A model generated the notes under the pieces. That model was not told the DNA's origin and made no database searches. It saw only the letters and a program-made list of their open reading frames with translations. From Limanda limanda (lineage: Eukaryota > Chordata > Actinopteri > Pleuronectiformes > Pleuronectidae): a DNA stretch of 64,000 bases. Position numbers and translations under genes: made by a program. Location: positions 16,381,436 to 16,445,435 of the forward strand of contig NC_083648.1 of NCBI RefSeq assembly GCF_963576545.1, written 5' to 3'. Below are positions 35,601-47,720 of the stretch, in pieces. Each line of letters starts with the position of its first letter. Within the stretch, counting starts at the first letter, position 1.

Positions 35601-35758
35601 ATTTTGGTTTAAATTGTGGCAGATCCCCTCTTCCCCTTACAAATGACTTACTACTTCCTTTAATACCAACTGCTATAAACTGTACAAAGTAAAGGAGTAC
35701 ATTTGTAAAGGGAGATCCTAACATTTATTGTATTGATTATCTTTTTCCTTCTCCACAG
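32662..35758. other. Intron upstream of the first clstn2 exon in the window
   Basis: No mobile element recognised apart from the GT tract. It ends in the polypyrimidine tract (35741-35754) and acceptor of the exon. Calm composition around 33710-34120 could hold conserved non-coding elements, but this cannot be judged from one sequence. Confidence 0.5.
33516..33541. repeat. (GT)13 microsatellite
   Basis: An uninterrupted GT run, about 2.2 kb upstream of the exon at 35759. Confidence 0.95.
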
Positions 35759-35881
35759 TGAACAAGCACAAGCCGTGGATTGAGACATCTTACCATGGCG
35801 TGATCACGGAGAACATGGACACTGTACTGCTGGACCCCCCTCTGGTCGCTCTCGACAAGGATGCCCCTGTCCCCTATGCTG
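35759..35881 (+). CDS. clstn2: Calsyntenin-2 coding exon (probably exon 2), start of first cadherin repeat
   Basis: This is an internal exon of 123 bases (41 codons), phase 1 at both ends. It is preceded by a pyrimidine tract and CAG acceptor (AG at 35757-35758) and followed by the donor GTAGGA at 35882. It reads (V)NKHKPWIETSYHGVITEN, then a stretch ending LDKDAPVPYA. From knowledge of the family, NKHKPW...TEN...LDPPLxALDKDAP is the calsyntenin signature at the mature N-terminus, and IETSYHGVITEN fits calsyntenin-2 better than calsyntenin-1, which carries LEPTYHGIVTEN. Calsyntenins are type I postsynaptic membrane proteins with two cadherin repeats, a laminin-G-like domain, one membrane span and an acidic tail that binds kinesin light chain. 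They promote synapse formation and vesicle transport. The TEN motif matches the PEN position of cadherin repeats. The signal-peptide exon is not seen in the 35.7 kb upstream. The fish a/b paralogue cannot be decided. Confidence 0.92.
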
Positions 35882-36879
35882 GTAGGAAACACCAGGATAC
35901 TCCAAGTATCCACACACATGTAAAAAGTAGAAGATACACACCCTCTCCCGCACATTCATTGTCTCACACACATAGGGGCCAAGACGAGGATGCTTCAGAA
36001 ATCTGCGCAGGCAACTGTGGCAACGTCGAAACAAATGGTTGAGCCGACAGTTCTCTGTACTCAGGATTTGTCATGGTGACTGAATTCCATTCATCAGCCC
36101 TAGTGATGTCAAAGCAAATGATAAATGATTTTCAAAGCAGTTCCAGAAGTCTCTTGATTCTCTTGACAAGCGCTCCTCAGCTATACACAGCTGAACGTCA
36201 AACTGTTTGAACTCTAGTGCTCTTCCTTTAGATAAAGCTATTAGTCAGAATTTGAAATGGTTTAGATTTTCCTTTTTTTAGTTGGATGAAGACGACGGAT
36301 TTATTCAAGCATTCTGAGAGTTTGTGAAAATTCATTTATATTTTTGTAATCTTGTGGCATTCAAGATTTTGAGTTAAGATGCATCTTTTTCACTCCCCCT
36401 GACATGGACCTATTCACGGCTCCGCTAATTGAAGCCATGTGTCATCCTTTTTCTTTCCCTCATAAGCTGAGTTGAAATGCCCCATTAACCTGAGCAAGAG
36501 CTTCCTCTCAAAAGCGTCTTTTCCTCCCCAGGGCTGTCAGCTTCTGGTGATGTAAATATTCATTTTCTGGTCGACAAGCTTGTCCAGATTATCAAGCAGA
36601 GCACACAAGAAGCAATGTTGTTGTCTTATTTACAGTGTAGTTTATTGTGCATCTCGGCTCCAGTTGTATTTAAGTTCATATTTATTAATTTCTATAAATC
36701 CAGCCTGAGCCTCATGTATTCTAAATTAAACTCAGAATTCTTATAGCACTTAGAAATGTACACATATGTATATAAATATAGATGCATTGAGTGTTTCCAC
36801 TTCCTCCGACTAAACAGCAATGAAGCTAAAATATAACAGATAGGAACTCTGCAATCTTACACATTTGGAGTATGTGCAG

Positions 36880-37126
36880 TGGCGATTGGGGGATGCAGCC
36901 ACAGTTCACAAGCTCTACCAATCGTGAGTCAGTCTTGGCTATCGATCGTAAAGTTTCACTTTGACGCTTGAACAAACAACACTGTGATAAGAACTACCCT
37001 AAAATTACCATGTTCATTTACGTACATGGGGGGAGGCAAGATTGCCACAACCAGGTGGAGATCGAAATGCTTTGGCTTAACTCTGGGAGCCGTCATGTCA
37101 TCCCATCTTTATATACAGTCTATGGT
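36880..37126 (-). repeat. Interspersed repeat with AGACTGTATATAAAGATGG end, copy 1
   Basis: The plus strand ends CATCTTTATATACAGTCTAT (37104-37123). Its complement ATAGACTGTATATAAAGATG is one of the commonest short signatures in teleost repeats. Upstream, ACCAATCGTGAGTCAGTCTTGGC and ATCGTAAAGTTTCAC match the second part of the family. The boundary on the left is approximate. Confidence 0.6.
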
Positions 37127-37129
37127 TGT

Positions 37130-40100
37130 ACACAGGAAACTGTAGGAGAGGGGGGCTTGTCGTATATATAACAGTAGATTTGTAGATGCTCTGCTTTCAC
37201 TGAAGGTTTGGTCACTGGGAACTCACTGTAGCTGTTTGAGGAAAAAAAGGCTTTCAGAGCCTGGCAGGACAGTAAAAACTCCACTGGCACTAAATGAAGA
37301 AAAACATCTCTTGGACAACACCTAATGGTTTCCATTAAAGTGGGTGCTGGGACTGTAGCACAGACTGAGTCACAGAACAGCTACAGTACACATGTAATAA
37401 TGCCAGCTCGACATCATTATACTCCCGATCTCCAGATAATTGTTTCGGGAGCTGATTATGTTGTCTAACAAGAGCTGGAATCAGGCAGCTGTCACACAGG
37501 TAGACCAGGACTGACAGTGACAGGAGGGAGAGAGCTGTTATAATTAGAGATGGTATTCTGAGACTCAAAGGCAAACACAGAGGGTTTTTGGCAGCAAACA
37601 CTTAATAGCTCATTATGGCGAAATGGCTCCTATTAATCCCAACCCTGACAACCATGAAAAAACTGATGCTCAGCTATTTCTTCCAAAGTTTTTATTTTAT
37701 GAGTGTGTGTTTTTTCTGCTGATGCCACAGCCACACTTTTGTCTTTTTCAATTTATGTGTGTTCAGTTGTTGGATAATGGGAAATGGAGCCGACCTTAAA
37801 CCGTGTGGAACATCATGGATTCATGTTAAAGGCCCTTTCTTTCTTCCCCTACTTTTCGCATTAGGGCCTCTAACAGCCCTGGACTGTATGCATGCTGTAA
37901 AGTGTAAAACAAGTACAATGGAATACGGTCTGTATATAGAGACTTAATGGAGCTTTGGAGGGGTGTAGGGAGATTTGTTTTTTAAAATATGCAACTTCAT
38001 ATTCATTCATCACTTATTCATATCGCAAAATTGGAGATGCAAAGATCTTTTTTTACAGATATGGCTCCTCTGTAATCCAGTTTTGATGATTTACTGTAAT
38101 TTACAGCACATAGCTTATCCCTAGTAACCAAAGCTGTGAAGTCTTAATAACACCACGATGAGCAGGCGGACTGAAGAGGAAATTACTTGTGATTGCTTTG
38201 CTCAGAGATTAACACATTGTTTGTTGACTTAAGAAGGTCAAGCTTCGTGGAAAACTGGCAGAGAAGGACAAAAAGCCCAAAGTGCGTTCACTGGCTGCAG
38301 ACGGGTGATATTTCTTATTGAACGTTTCTCATTGAATGCGGTTTAACGACTGAAACCCATACAATAGCTACCAAGGAGACTTTGTGAAAAAATGGCCCAA
38401 TTTGTCTCCCTTTATTTGTCTGCGTCTACAACTCTCTTACACATTTGTCTAACCATCTCCCCCCCAGTGACACAATCCCTTCTTTCTCAGTCCAACTATC
38501 CTTCCTCCTCTTCCCTATCTTGACACCTTGCTCCGAGCAAGCCCATATCCAGTCACATATGCATTACCGACCCACACACACTCTCATCAATCGTGGTTTT
38601 GTTTTACTGCAGAGAAGTAGTGGGCTGTCCTTCTGGCTCCACATTAATTGCATTGAGGGAACACAGACCAGGACTGTTAAGTACTTGCCTGTGATTTTTC
38701 TCTCGCTTGTACTTTTTTCACATTGTCCTTTATCCCCTCTCCCATCTGCTGCTTGTGCTTCTTCTCTGGAAGTCTCATATGTTTTCACTTCTTACACTCA
38801 CTTCACCTTTTTACCCCTATCTTCATTTCTCTTTTCCTTCCCGTCTCCTTGTTCTGTCGTTCTCCTGTGGCACCACATTTCACTTTGATGTAAACTACCC
38901 ACAGTGGGCCTAACCTCAACATTACACGCTGAGACAGGCATCCTGGAGATTCATTGTTATTACCGCATGCCATGATGGCATCGTCTATTCCTTACCTCCC
39001 CAATCCCCACCCAGCACCTCCGTCAGAGCAAAGGTGTGGGTCGAGGAGTATGTGCTGATCGAGCGTTCTCAATCAAATTAACATGAGGAATGGTGGCAGT
39101 GGACCCTTGGGTGCTGCAAGGCAGGCAGGCAGTTTCATTTGTCTATTCTTTATCTCAAGGCCACAGTCAACAAGCATGGATCCTCACCATTTATCATGGT
39201 ACCAGTATAACGTAGTGTTGTACATTGTTTTCCCTGCTGAACTCACACAGGGTAAAGGAACAAAAGTACTTTGAGAAGTGGAGGAAAATGGAGATGAGAT
39301 AGCTGAAGGAAAAGTATAAAAGAGACAGATGGATAATGAAAATGAGAGAGGGTCATCATAAGTGGAAAAAGGGTTTTGGTTATTTTCACATTTTAGATAA
39401 GCCTATCTGTGCTTTGGAATACCTGTAAAACAGTTGACTAGAGACTAGACTATAACTCTTTTCACTTTGTACCTGTTGACATCCGGGGTTCAGTAATGTG
39501 GGGTAGAAACTACTAGTATATATTAATAAAAGCATGTTTGAGAACATTTTAAAAATAAATGGCAGCAACAAGCCAAAGGTAAGATTTTTTAGAAGAACAA
39601 GTTTAACAAATATGGTGTATTTTATCCATGGAATTAGATTTATTCATATTGCTTTAAAATGCCTTCTATATCCAGATTGTATCTAGATATTCTTATTACC
39701 TGATTACATGTACACCTCATTTCTCCATTGCCAACATTGAGAATGTGGTGTGCAGCTTATGTCAAGTCCTTCTGTTTGGACGGATCCAAAGAATGACCAA
39801 AAAAAAAAAAGAGATGCATAAGAAGTAGCATAGAATAGAATAAGCTATCTGTTAAGCTGTGTTATTACTTTTACTTCCCTTTGACAATGACCCCATTTTA
39901 GATGGATGGATAGATACACTTTCTCTGTCCTAAATTGACTGAAATGTTCCCCTTTGACAGGGCTCAACAATACACACATAATTCATACTTAAAAACACGC
40001 AGTACTTATTCACTCCATCCAAGAAGGTCAATACTATAATGTCGATAGTAGAGAACTGAGGAGAGGACTGTTGTTTACTGGCTAAAGGCTGCCAGCTGCC

Positions 40101-42645
40101 TAGCTGCTGTCTGACTAGAACAATCACATTTGATTTAATTTCACTAATGTAGCTTATATTAGATGTTGATAAAGTATATCATAGCCTGTCAAACTTTAGG
40201 ATTTTATATTCCAATTAACATATGTTATGCGCATACCCCCATGGCAATGTTTTTAACTATGGAAAGTTTATTCCATTTCATCCATAACTTTGCTGAGCAA
40301 AACAGCAAAATAATACAAATCATTTACATTTTGTCTGTGCCGTGAATCCTATTTTTAGTCAACTTCTATTTAATGCTTGCTGTGTGATTTGAAAAATCGT
40401 ATTATCATAAGTTCAAAGCCGGTTGTGAGGAGGATTTCTGTAGCGAATAGCATCCTATTCCAACGAGAGCTTTGTTTACAGTACCTGACTTATTAATGAA
40501 CCACACTGATGGACAGCTAAGTGGTTGTGAGTGAACAAGATTTAATGATCTTGCAGTTGTGTCAGGAGCAATCACATCACTCTCTCTGTTGTTGCAGTGA
40601 AGACACAAGCAGGAAGTGATTGAAAACTTTCTAGTGCTATTATCAAAACTGCCAGCTGGATAAACCCATTCTACTCACTGTCTAATGCGCTTTTGTCTAC
40701 AGATGTATCATTTTCTTATTGTGTACAGAAACAATGCCTCTGCGACAATAGCAGCTTTTGATATGTTCATGTGTATCCCCCAAAATATGTTCTGCCTGCT
40801 AAGACAAAAGCAGGATATCGAAAATTTAGGATTTAAAAAGACAGAGAAGATAATTAAACTGCTTGCAAACATGCACTGAACTCCCTATAATGTCCAGAGG
40901 GGCTGTACGTAAGAAGGCAAATGTTCGAGTCAGTTGCTCTGTGCGGAGTTTTCCACCAGAACACCAGGTAAAAACTGCATATCGTGCCCGAGTGAACCCA
41001 TGTGAGAATACAGCAGGGAAAAGTCTTCCTAACACATGATTGATGCCCTACTCATAGAAGACACTGACAAAGATGTCATCTTGGAAAGGGGAGATTGGAG
41101 AGCTTTTGGTTATGAGGGCTGTAAACAAAATGGATTTCCTTGCCAAATCTTTTAAGTAAACCAGCAGAATGCTCTTGAGAGAATTGTTGCTTCTGATCCA
41201 GTTAATCTCCTGCTGCGTTTAGACATTGTTCTGAGTTCATGTCTGGAAACAACCTAAATGGTAAAGGGTAGTAGATAAAGAAGTGAAGTTGATAACATGA
41301 TTGTTTCAAAGTAAAAAAATGTTACCACATATTATCGTTATAGATCTGGCTGTGTCATTGTGAAGCGTATTCACACTATACCAGCAGTCAGTTTCCCTTC
41401 GCTAAATCCCAGATCTACCAACAGTGACTACTTGAGAGGGAAACTGCACCAGAGTGACAAAAGCAGAGGTGCTTATTAAACTGCGGGACCTAACAAAGCA
41501 GAAACTGTGACTCACATCAAAGGTGACGAGGAAGGCGACAAGGGAAGGAGAGAGACAAAAAAGATGTTAGGAAAAGGGAGAGGTGGGAAGAGATGAAGGA
41601 AAGAAACAAAGGTAGATCCAGGAAATGGGGATATGTAGAGCGTGTGTGTAAGAGAGAGGGAGAAAGAGAGAGATAGTGAGGGGGAGTATAGAAAGAGACG
41701 ATGTGATGGATCATCAAACGATAAGCATGGTTATTGAAGGGACAGTCTGATCAAACCACGCAGGTGCCTGACCATCTGCCCCGAGGGAGAAGAGGAACAT
41801 ATCACTTTGCCTGCATGCCTGCCTCTTTCTTCCTCTCTCCCACTCCCTCCCTCTCTCTCTCTCCTTCACCCTGTACCTTTTGCCTTTGTGCCGCTGTTAA
41901 ATTTCTGCAGTGGGTGCTTAGTCGTGAGGTAATACTGAGGCAAGTCTGCAACATGAAACAAATGCAGAACATCAAAGATTTGGTATGCTGTTTAGAGGAC
42001 TGACACCTACCTACAAACCAGATTTCCCTCTGCTGCCGGCAGCATTAACAGCCCTGCACGGCAATGATTGGAGCATGTTATTTGGCAGTACCGTTTTAGT
42101 AAATGATAACCCCTATATAAAGTGGTACCATCCCATTGTTATTATATTGATATTCAATAACTACTCCTTGGATCGAACTATGGATCAAATCATTGTGTAA
42201 CGTGAACAGAGCTGCTAATAGTGACAAACCCACAGTGAATTATCACTGGACTGGACAGATTTCACAGTTTTACCAAGGGTTTAGCATCTATGTTGCAGCT
42301 CATTGTTTTGGTTTTATTATTCACAATTGGACTGTTATCCGTGACGGAGCCCTGATAAGCCCTCTGAATGCTACCTGCCTAGCTTCAAATGGCAATAAAA
42401 GGTACCGGCTAGCTAGCCTATGAAAATAGTGGATCCTTGTAGAACCACTCATTTCAATCTGGTAGGGAACAAAACAGAGCTAAAAGAAGAGTACAATGTT
42501 TCTTTGTATTGATTGGACAGCCACAAACAAGACAACACATATATGCCAGTGTTTCTCTTTGTCTGCTGGACGTTGAATTAGATTAAATTGGTATAATATC
42601 CCTCTAATTGCAATTAATTAAATTAATTCAAGCTGCCCCATATTG
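37130..42645. other. Intron, 37.1-42.6 kb
   Basis: Pyrimidine-rich stretches at 38440-38530 and 38690-38870, an A12 run at 39800-39811, GATGGATGGATAGATACACT near 39902 and the purine/pyrimidine switch at 41.5-41.9 kb. No gene recognised. Confidence 0.5.
41521..41868. repeat. Purine-rich block switching to pyrimidine-rich block
   Basis: About 180 bases almost wholly A/G on the plus strand (41521-41700, with GAGAGAGGGAGAAAGAGAGA) are followed after about 120 bases by CTCTTTCTTCCTCTCTCCC and (CT)n (41822-41868). The two parts are roughly complementary in composition. Confidence 0.75.
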
Positions 42646-42649
42646 CACC

Positions 42650-42900
42650 ATATTGCACACACTCAGATATCAGTCCCCTAAATATTATCAAGATCTATGC
42701 ATTGTCCCACTTGGAAATCAGTGAAAATTTAAATAAAAGAGACTTCATAAAGTGTGATGTAATATCCCAGAAACAACAAAATAAACTTTCTTGGCCTATG
42801 TCCCTTCCTTCTACTGAATATTGTGGAAATCCATTCAGTAATTTATGTGCAATCCTACTGGTAAACAAAAAGGGGTGAAAACATAACCTTCTTGGCATAG
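42650..42900 (-). repeat. Interspersed repeat (GGAGGTTATGTTTTC family), copy 1
   Basis: On the plus strand it reads from TTGCACACACTCAGATATCAG...CCCTAAAT...ATCTATGCATTGTCCC to GTGGAAATCCATTCAGTAAT and GGGGTGAAAACATAACCTTC. Reversed, this is the fish repeat that opens with AAGGTTATGTTTTCACC and a 'GTTTACCAGTAGGATT...TGAATGGATTTCC' stretch. Both ends are recognisable, though it is shortened in the middle. Confidence 0.65.
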
Positions 42901-42904
42901 GTAA

Positions 42905-45900
42905 TAATATTTTTCATTATACTACTTGCTTGTGCTGTGGGTAGAACCTCATGCATTGCTATGAACCCAAACAATTTAAGAAGGACACTTTACTTTAAAA
43001 AACATAGGAAGAACCCAGAGACACAATTCCTCTGTGATTTTGGAGTTGTAGCACAGTTTTTGTCCTTATACTGTACCTCGTTCATTTTTTGTGTCCAGGA
43101 GCAGGAGACTGGAGTGAAGTGTCAGTGTGTGTGTGTGTATTGATATCTCCTCCTCGCCTTAGGACATTAGGTTCAATGCTACGCCTCCACACCCATCTCT
43201 CTGTGTTTGCTCCCAGAAGGACAGATATGTTCCCCTTTTTCTCCCCCTCTGTAATCTCAATCCTTTTCGTTCTGGTTTTCCCATCCTGCTCCATCACAGT
43301 ATATCCTCATTTAAACTGCACCAGAAAGTCATATTTGCTGTGCCTGAGATAATGACATCCTCCTATTACAAACCAGAGCAGTATCATGTTTGTCACATTT
43401 TGTTGATCCTGCTATCACTTGACCTTGCATCTGACCTGTGTTCCCTACCATTTGTTCCCTGCCAGAGGTTCATAACCAAACAACTTTCAAAAATATATTT
43501 TGATGAAATTATTGCTGAGAAACAGATCATAAAATTGTACTATTGTATATAGAAACTAAGTATAACACCTGGGGGAAACAATAAATCTTCTCACCGTTAA
43601 ATCATGAAAAAATAAAAATGTCTATATCTGAAATAATATCAAATCCCATCTGAATTGAATTGTATCTGCGCAAAGTTATCATGAATTGGCCACATATCTA
43701 GATAAGTATTGAATAATATTGTTTACAATATGCAGCATCCAAGTGCATTACATGTTTGTCTTTCATTGTAACTAAGAGAGCAGTTACATAATGTTATGAA
43801 AAGTCCTCATTTAAATTTGAATTTAGCGAAAGCCAAAAGAAATTGGAAAGACTTTTTCAACTGAGTAAGCATATTGTGGTTTTGTCTTAACAAATTGCCA
43901 ATTGTCCTGCATTTGATGGGTGTTTTTGTTTGTGTGTGTGTTAGATTGTGTTGGTGTGCATTGCCTCTGTTGAGGGTGAGCTTCTCATGTGGCTTACAGC
44001 CATCAATAGTCAATAGGCTACAGTGGATAACACTCCCTCTCTCCTTCTCAGAATCCATCAACCCCGTGTTTTATTTAAGGTTGTAAATCATCCGTTTTAT
44101 TGTGTTAGACAGAAATGACTTTAATTGAACTGTGCTACCATGTCATCTTATATTCTGCATTACTGAGTCGAGTTACTACTGGACTGACTGCATGACTGTC
44201 ATGTTTCAGTAAAACCACTTTATAAGCAATGAGGCAATTTATCCTAGAGCAAAATTATTCTCATCTGAAAAACATTTCACACCCTATGTCTATCTTTTTA
44301 AAAGAAACTTGTACACATCCAAAATGTGTATTATCTGCATCTACCATACGAACGTCTAATAACTAAATAAGCCGGTTTCTGAAAAGATAGATGAAAAATT
44401 TGGTGTCACACATTTTCTGCAGGAGTAAGAAGCATGAAAAATTAATATGATGGGAATCACTGTGACTATCTGCTGTTGAGGAAAGCTAATTGGATCCATA
44501 AAAGATGGTCTGAGTAATTACATGTCCAGTAATGCTCCACTGAAGCTCTGTCATCAGTGCATTGTCAAGTTGCTCATAGCGTCAAACAACCTCTTAGCCA
44601 CAGATTGATTTGCTGGAGGACCAAGTCCCTTCCCTTATTAGCCTATTACCCCCTTTTTTCTATTCTGCGCTGGATCTGTCTCTCTTTTCTTGACACTGTG
44701 ATGATTTTCAATTTCTTGCTTGCTCCTTACTTTATTTTGTGTGCGTGTGTTTTTAGTAGTAATGGGATCAGGCTGTGTGTGTGTATTTTTGTCCAGAAGG
44801 ATATGATGAATTCCCTGAAAATGTGGTCCTATGTCTACAGCAGCTTGTTTATAAAATGAAAAGGCAGCATTTCATACACATAAAACACTTTTTCCATCTG
44901 GTGCTGCTACTTTTGTATTCATTCTCTGCAGCGAGCTGGCAGTTTGCATATGACCCTCTTAATTGTAATCATGAAGACATGCCTGACCACACTCTGGTTT
45001 TTATTTGTTTGTGTTAATTCATTGTTTGAGCGGTGCTGTGTGTGCATGAATTCATATATTCTATGCTTATATTAACTTACGTATTCCCACTGTTTTTATT
45101 CATGATCAATTTCATTCATTTGATAATTGTTTTTAAATGTACTCCACAAATAAATTGACTTGCCACCATTCATTTAACCCCAGTAAAACATAACCAGCAT
45201 CATGTACAATATGATTTGTCAGTGCATGGGATCATGGATTTTACATCTGTTTGACTAAATTGCTTTTTTAGCTCAGTCAAGCTGCAGCTTCAATATTCAA
45301 ATTAGAAAATACTGTGTAATGTCTTCACTCATAAAACTGTGTTGTTAAAGGGATAATCAACAATTAAGGGTTTAGTGGGTTCTGTCTTTTTTCTCACCTT
45401 TCTAAGCTGCAGTTGTCAGCTATCACCTGATAGTTCACAGTAAAATTTACATCAGATCTTGTGCCCATACACGTATATAGATATATGTAAAGGAGCATAT
45501 CAGTCGCAACTAGTAGTAGCACCTTTCAGTAATATTACCTGAGATAATGTTATTTTATTCATGGTTTAGCTCTCATAGCAAATACCTTTTCTCCTGTAAC
45601 ATTAAACTGAAAGCATACTGTTGAAAAATTAGGTATGTAAGTGATGCATGCAGTGAACAGCGCAATCTTGCATGTTTTCCCATATTACCCTTGAAATATT
45701 GGAAAATGCTTTACTCATCAGCTGGGTTGGGTGGATGATTTTGCATGTGACTACAGCCTTTGTTTCAATATTTAAGTGTCACATTGTACGTGACACTTTT
45801 TTAGGGAATTGTGTGCTTGTCGCACTAATGTGCACAGTAAAAGCGATATCTACCGAATTCATGCTGCAGAATATGGTAAAAACGTCATGGATATTTTAAC

Positions 45901-47460
45901 AGGCCATTGATGTGGGTGGGATTTCTCCCGCAGCAGGTGATGATCAGTCTTATTGTAACGTAATGCCAATCTGTTTGTGAGAGACACAGACATGAGGGGG
46001 GAAGTACATGGACCTGAGAAGTGCTGCCTCTCTTTTTTGTCAAATAATGGCTGCTCTTCAAGGATAGAGCGCTGACCCATGGTCCTGATGTGAGCTGAAA
46101 TTCCTTAATGCAATGTGCAGTGAATGGCAGCTGAAACTAATCCAGTAATTCTCTCCTCCTCTCTCTCGCTCTCGTTCTTGCTCTCACTCTCTCTCTCTTG
46201 CTCTCTCTATCTGACAGCGGTGTGACAGGCCTTCAGTATTCTGACAAGCCAATTAGACGGCAATTTGCATATCTTCTTCACTCCATTTGCCTTGTTCATG
46301 TGAGCATAAAATAGGATAATCTGGCTCTTGGACCTGTGTGTATGACATCAGATTCAGTCATACTAACTTTATCCTCCATCACCCACAACCCCTCTGCCCT
46401 GCTAACTCCATCCCATCTCTCTTTTATTGCTAACATAGACCCCCTGGGGTCTCCCATTGTTTTCATCATCTAAATTGTGAAACGAAAACAAAAGGGCAGC
46501 GGTTTCTGACTGAAATTAATTGAAGATACTAATGGCCATTTATCCAAGAAACCTTTTGCTTATCATTGATATTAATAATATCGTATATAGCAAATTAAGC
46601 AAGATCAAGTAAAGCAGCATGTTTGGGGTTGAATGGGCTAGCCAAACTTGTCTTAACAATTTTACAAAAGGTGATAAATGTGTACTAATTTAAAAAAAGT
46701 TTAAATCCTCAATTGATATTCTGTCCCAGTGTTTTTAGTGCAAGGCAGTTTAAAGTCATTGGAATGAATATATTTGACTCAGTTCCAGTTCTCTTGTGTC
46801 TTTATGAGGAAGATCTTTATTATGATTTATTTTGTGTTTATGTATTGTAAAGCTAGTGTTTCATTTCATCTAACTGAACTGACTACTTCTAACTGGCACA
46901 ATAATGCTAGTAATAGTTCACTTCGAGAAAAACTTAATTGTTTGTCATGTTTAATATTTATGTCACTTCAATTTTAATGTTCCTCACCCAGCCAATTTAC
47001 ACCTCGGGTATAATGCTTATAAAATGACTCTGAATATGCTTGGATACATGCGGCACATTTACACTTGACTGTTACAAGTGCGCAACTCTTACACTCTTAC
47101 ACAAATTACCCAAGTCTGTGAAATGGCTGAACGACCTGTTTTATTGTTAGGCGACCCATGATGGGGTCAAAGAAGGAAGTCAGTATTATTGTTGGGTCAA
47201 CAAATCACAGGGCTGCTGTTCTCACTTGAAAATGTTACTTTTACCCATGACCATTGAAAAATCTTTAATGTGTGGTTATTATTCTTAAGATGAAGACAAC
47301 AGTCCATTTTGTGTGTTGCTGTTTTGCTTCTTTGGATCATATCCAAAGGCACAGAGCGATATTGTTGCCTAAATTGGAGGACCTGTTGGGTTTAGAATAA
47401 CTTTTATGATACAATCACTCAATTTAATTTGTGTTATGTCTAGTAGACACTACCGTTGTA
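42905..47460. other. Intron, 42.9-47.5 kb
   Basis: No gene or clear mobile element. 46216-46340, after the CT tract, is high-complexity and holds an octamer-like ATTTGCAT (46263-46270). It is a possible conserved element, but only a guess. Confidence 0.4.
46140..46215. repeat. CT-rich low-complexity tract
   Basis: Imperfect CTCTCT/GCTCTC repeats, interrupted by single Gs and TTs. Confidence 0.8.
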
Positions 47461-47468
47461 TGTCTTTA

Positions 47469-47720
47469 TCATAGACTGTATATAAAGATGGTCACATCAA
47501 TACACACTCTTGACCAATTGGGACTCAGTCTCGTCTTTCAGTCATGACATTTTACCCCATTTTTTATAGCATCAAATAACTAATTAAAACCAAACTTACA
47601 GGGAAAATTAGCACTACCTAAAATGACAGAAATTATATGTGAGAAATATTTAATAGTTTGATTTTGTTTTAATAGTGGTCTATATTTCATTTTCACAAGT
47701 CTGAGGCACATGGATCTGAA
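47469..47720 (+). repeat. Interspersed repeat with AGACTGTATATAAAGATGG end, copy 2
   Basis: It begins ATAGACTGTATATAAAGATGG (47471-47491). It continues with TTGACCAATTGGGACTCAGTC and TTTCAGTCATGACATTTTAC, then TAATTAAAACCAAACTTACA and AGCACTACCTAAAATGACAG. It is in opposite orientation to the copy at 36.9-37.1 kb and is more complete. Confidence 0.65.

Larger units (their letters stand above)
1..35758 (+). other. clstn2: Upstream intron of clstn2 (probably intron 1, 3' part)
   Basis: All sequence up to the exon at 35759 is interpreted as intron or upstream flank of clstn2, because that exon begins in phase 1 with an acceptor and so needs an earlier coding exon. No stretch here encodes a signal peptide spliced to a phase-1 donor. 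The open frames present are short, low-complexity or unrecognisable on both strands. Mobile elements and simple repeats inside it are listed separately. It is also possible that a short GC-poor first exon was missed. Confidence 0.75.

Noticed and set aside
1..35758. First exon of clstn2 (signal peptide)
   Set aside because: Searched open frames for a Leu-rich signal peptide ending at a phase-1 donor in a GC-rich context; none convincing, so placed outside the window.
35759..36042. Frame continuing from the clstn2 exon for 50 codons beyond 35881
   Set aside because: Read-through past a donor site into intron; calsyntenin similarity stops exactly at the donor and resumes at 63233.
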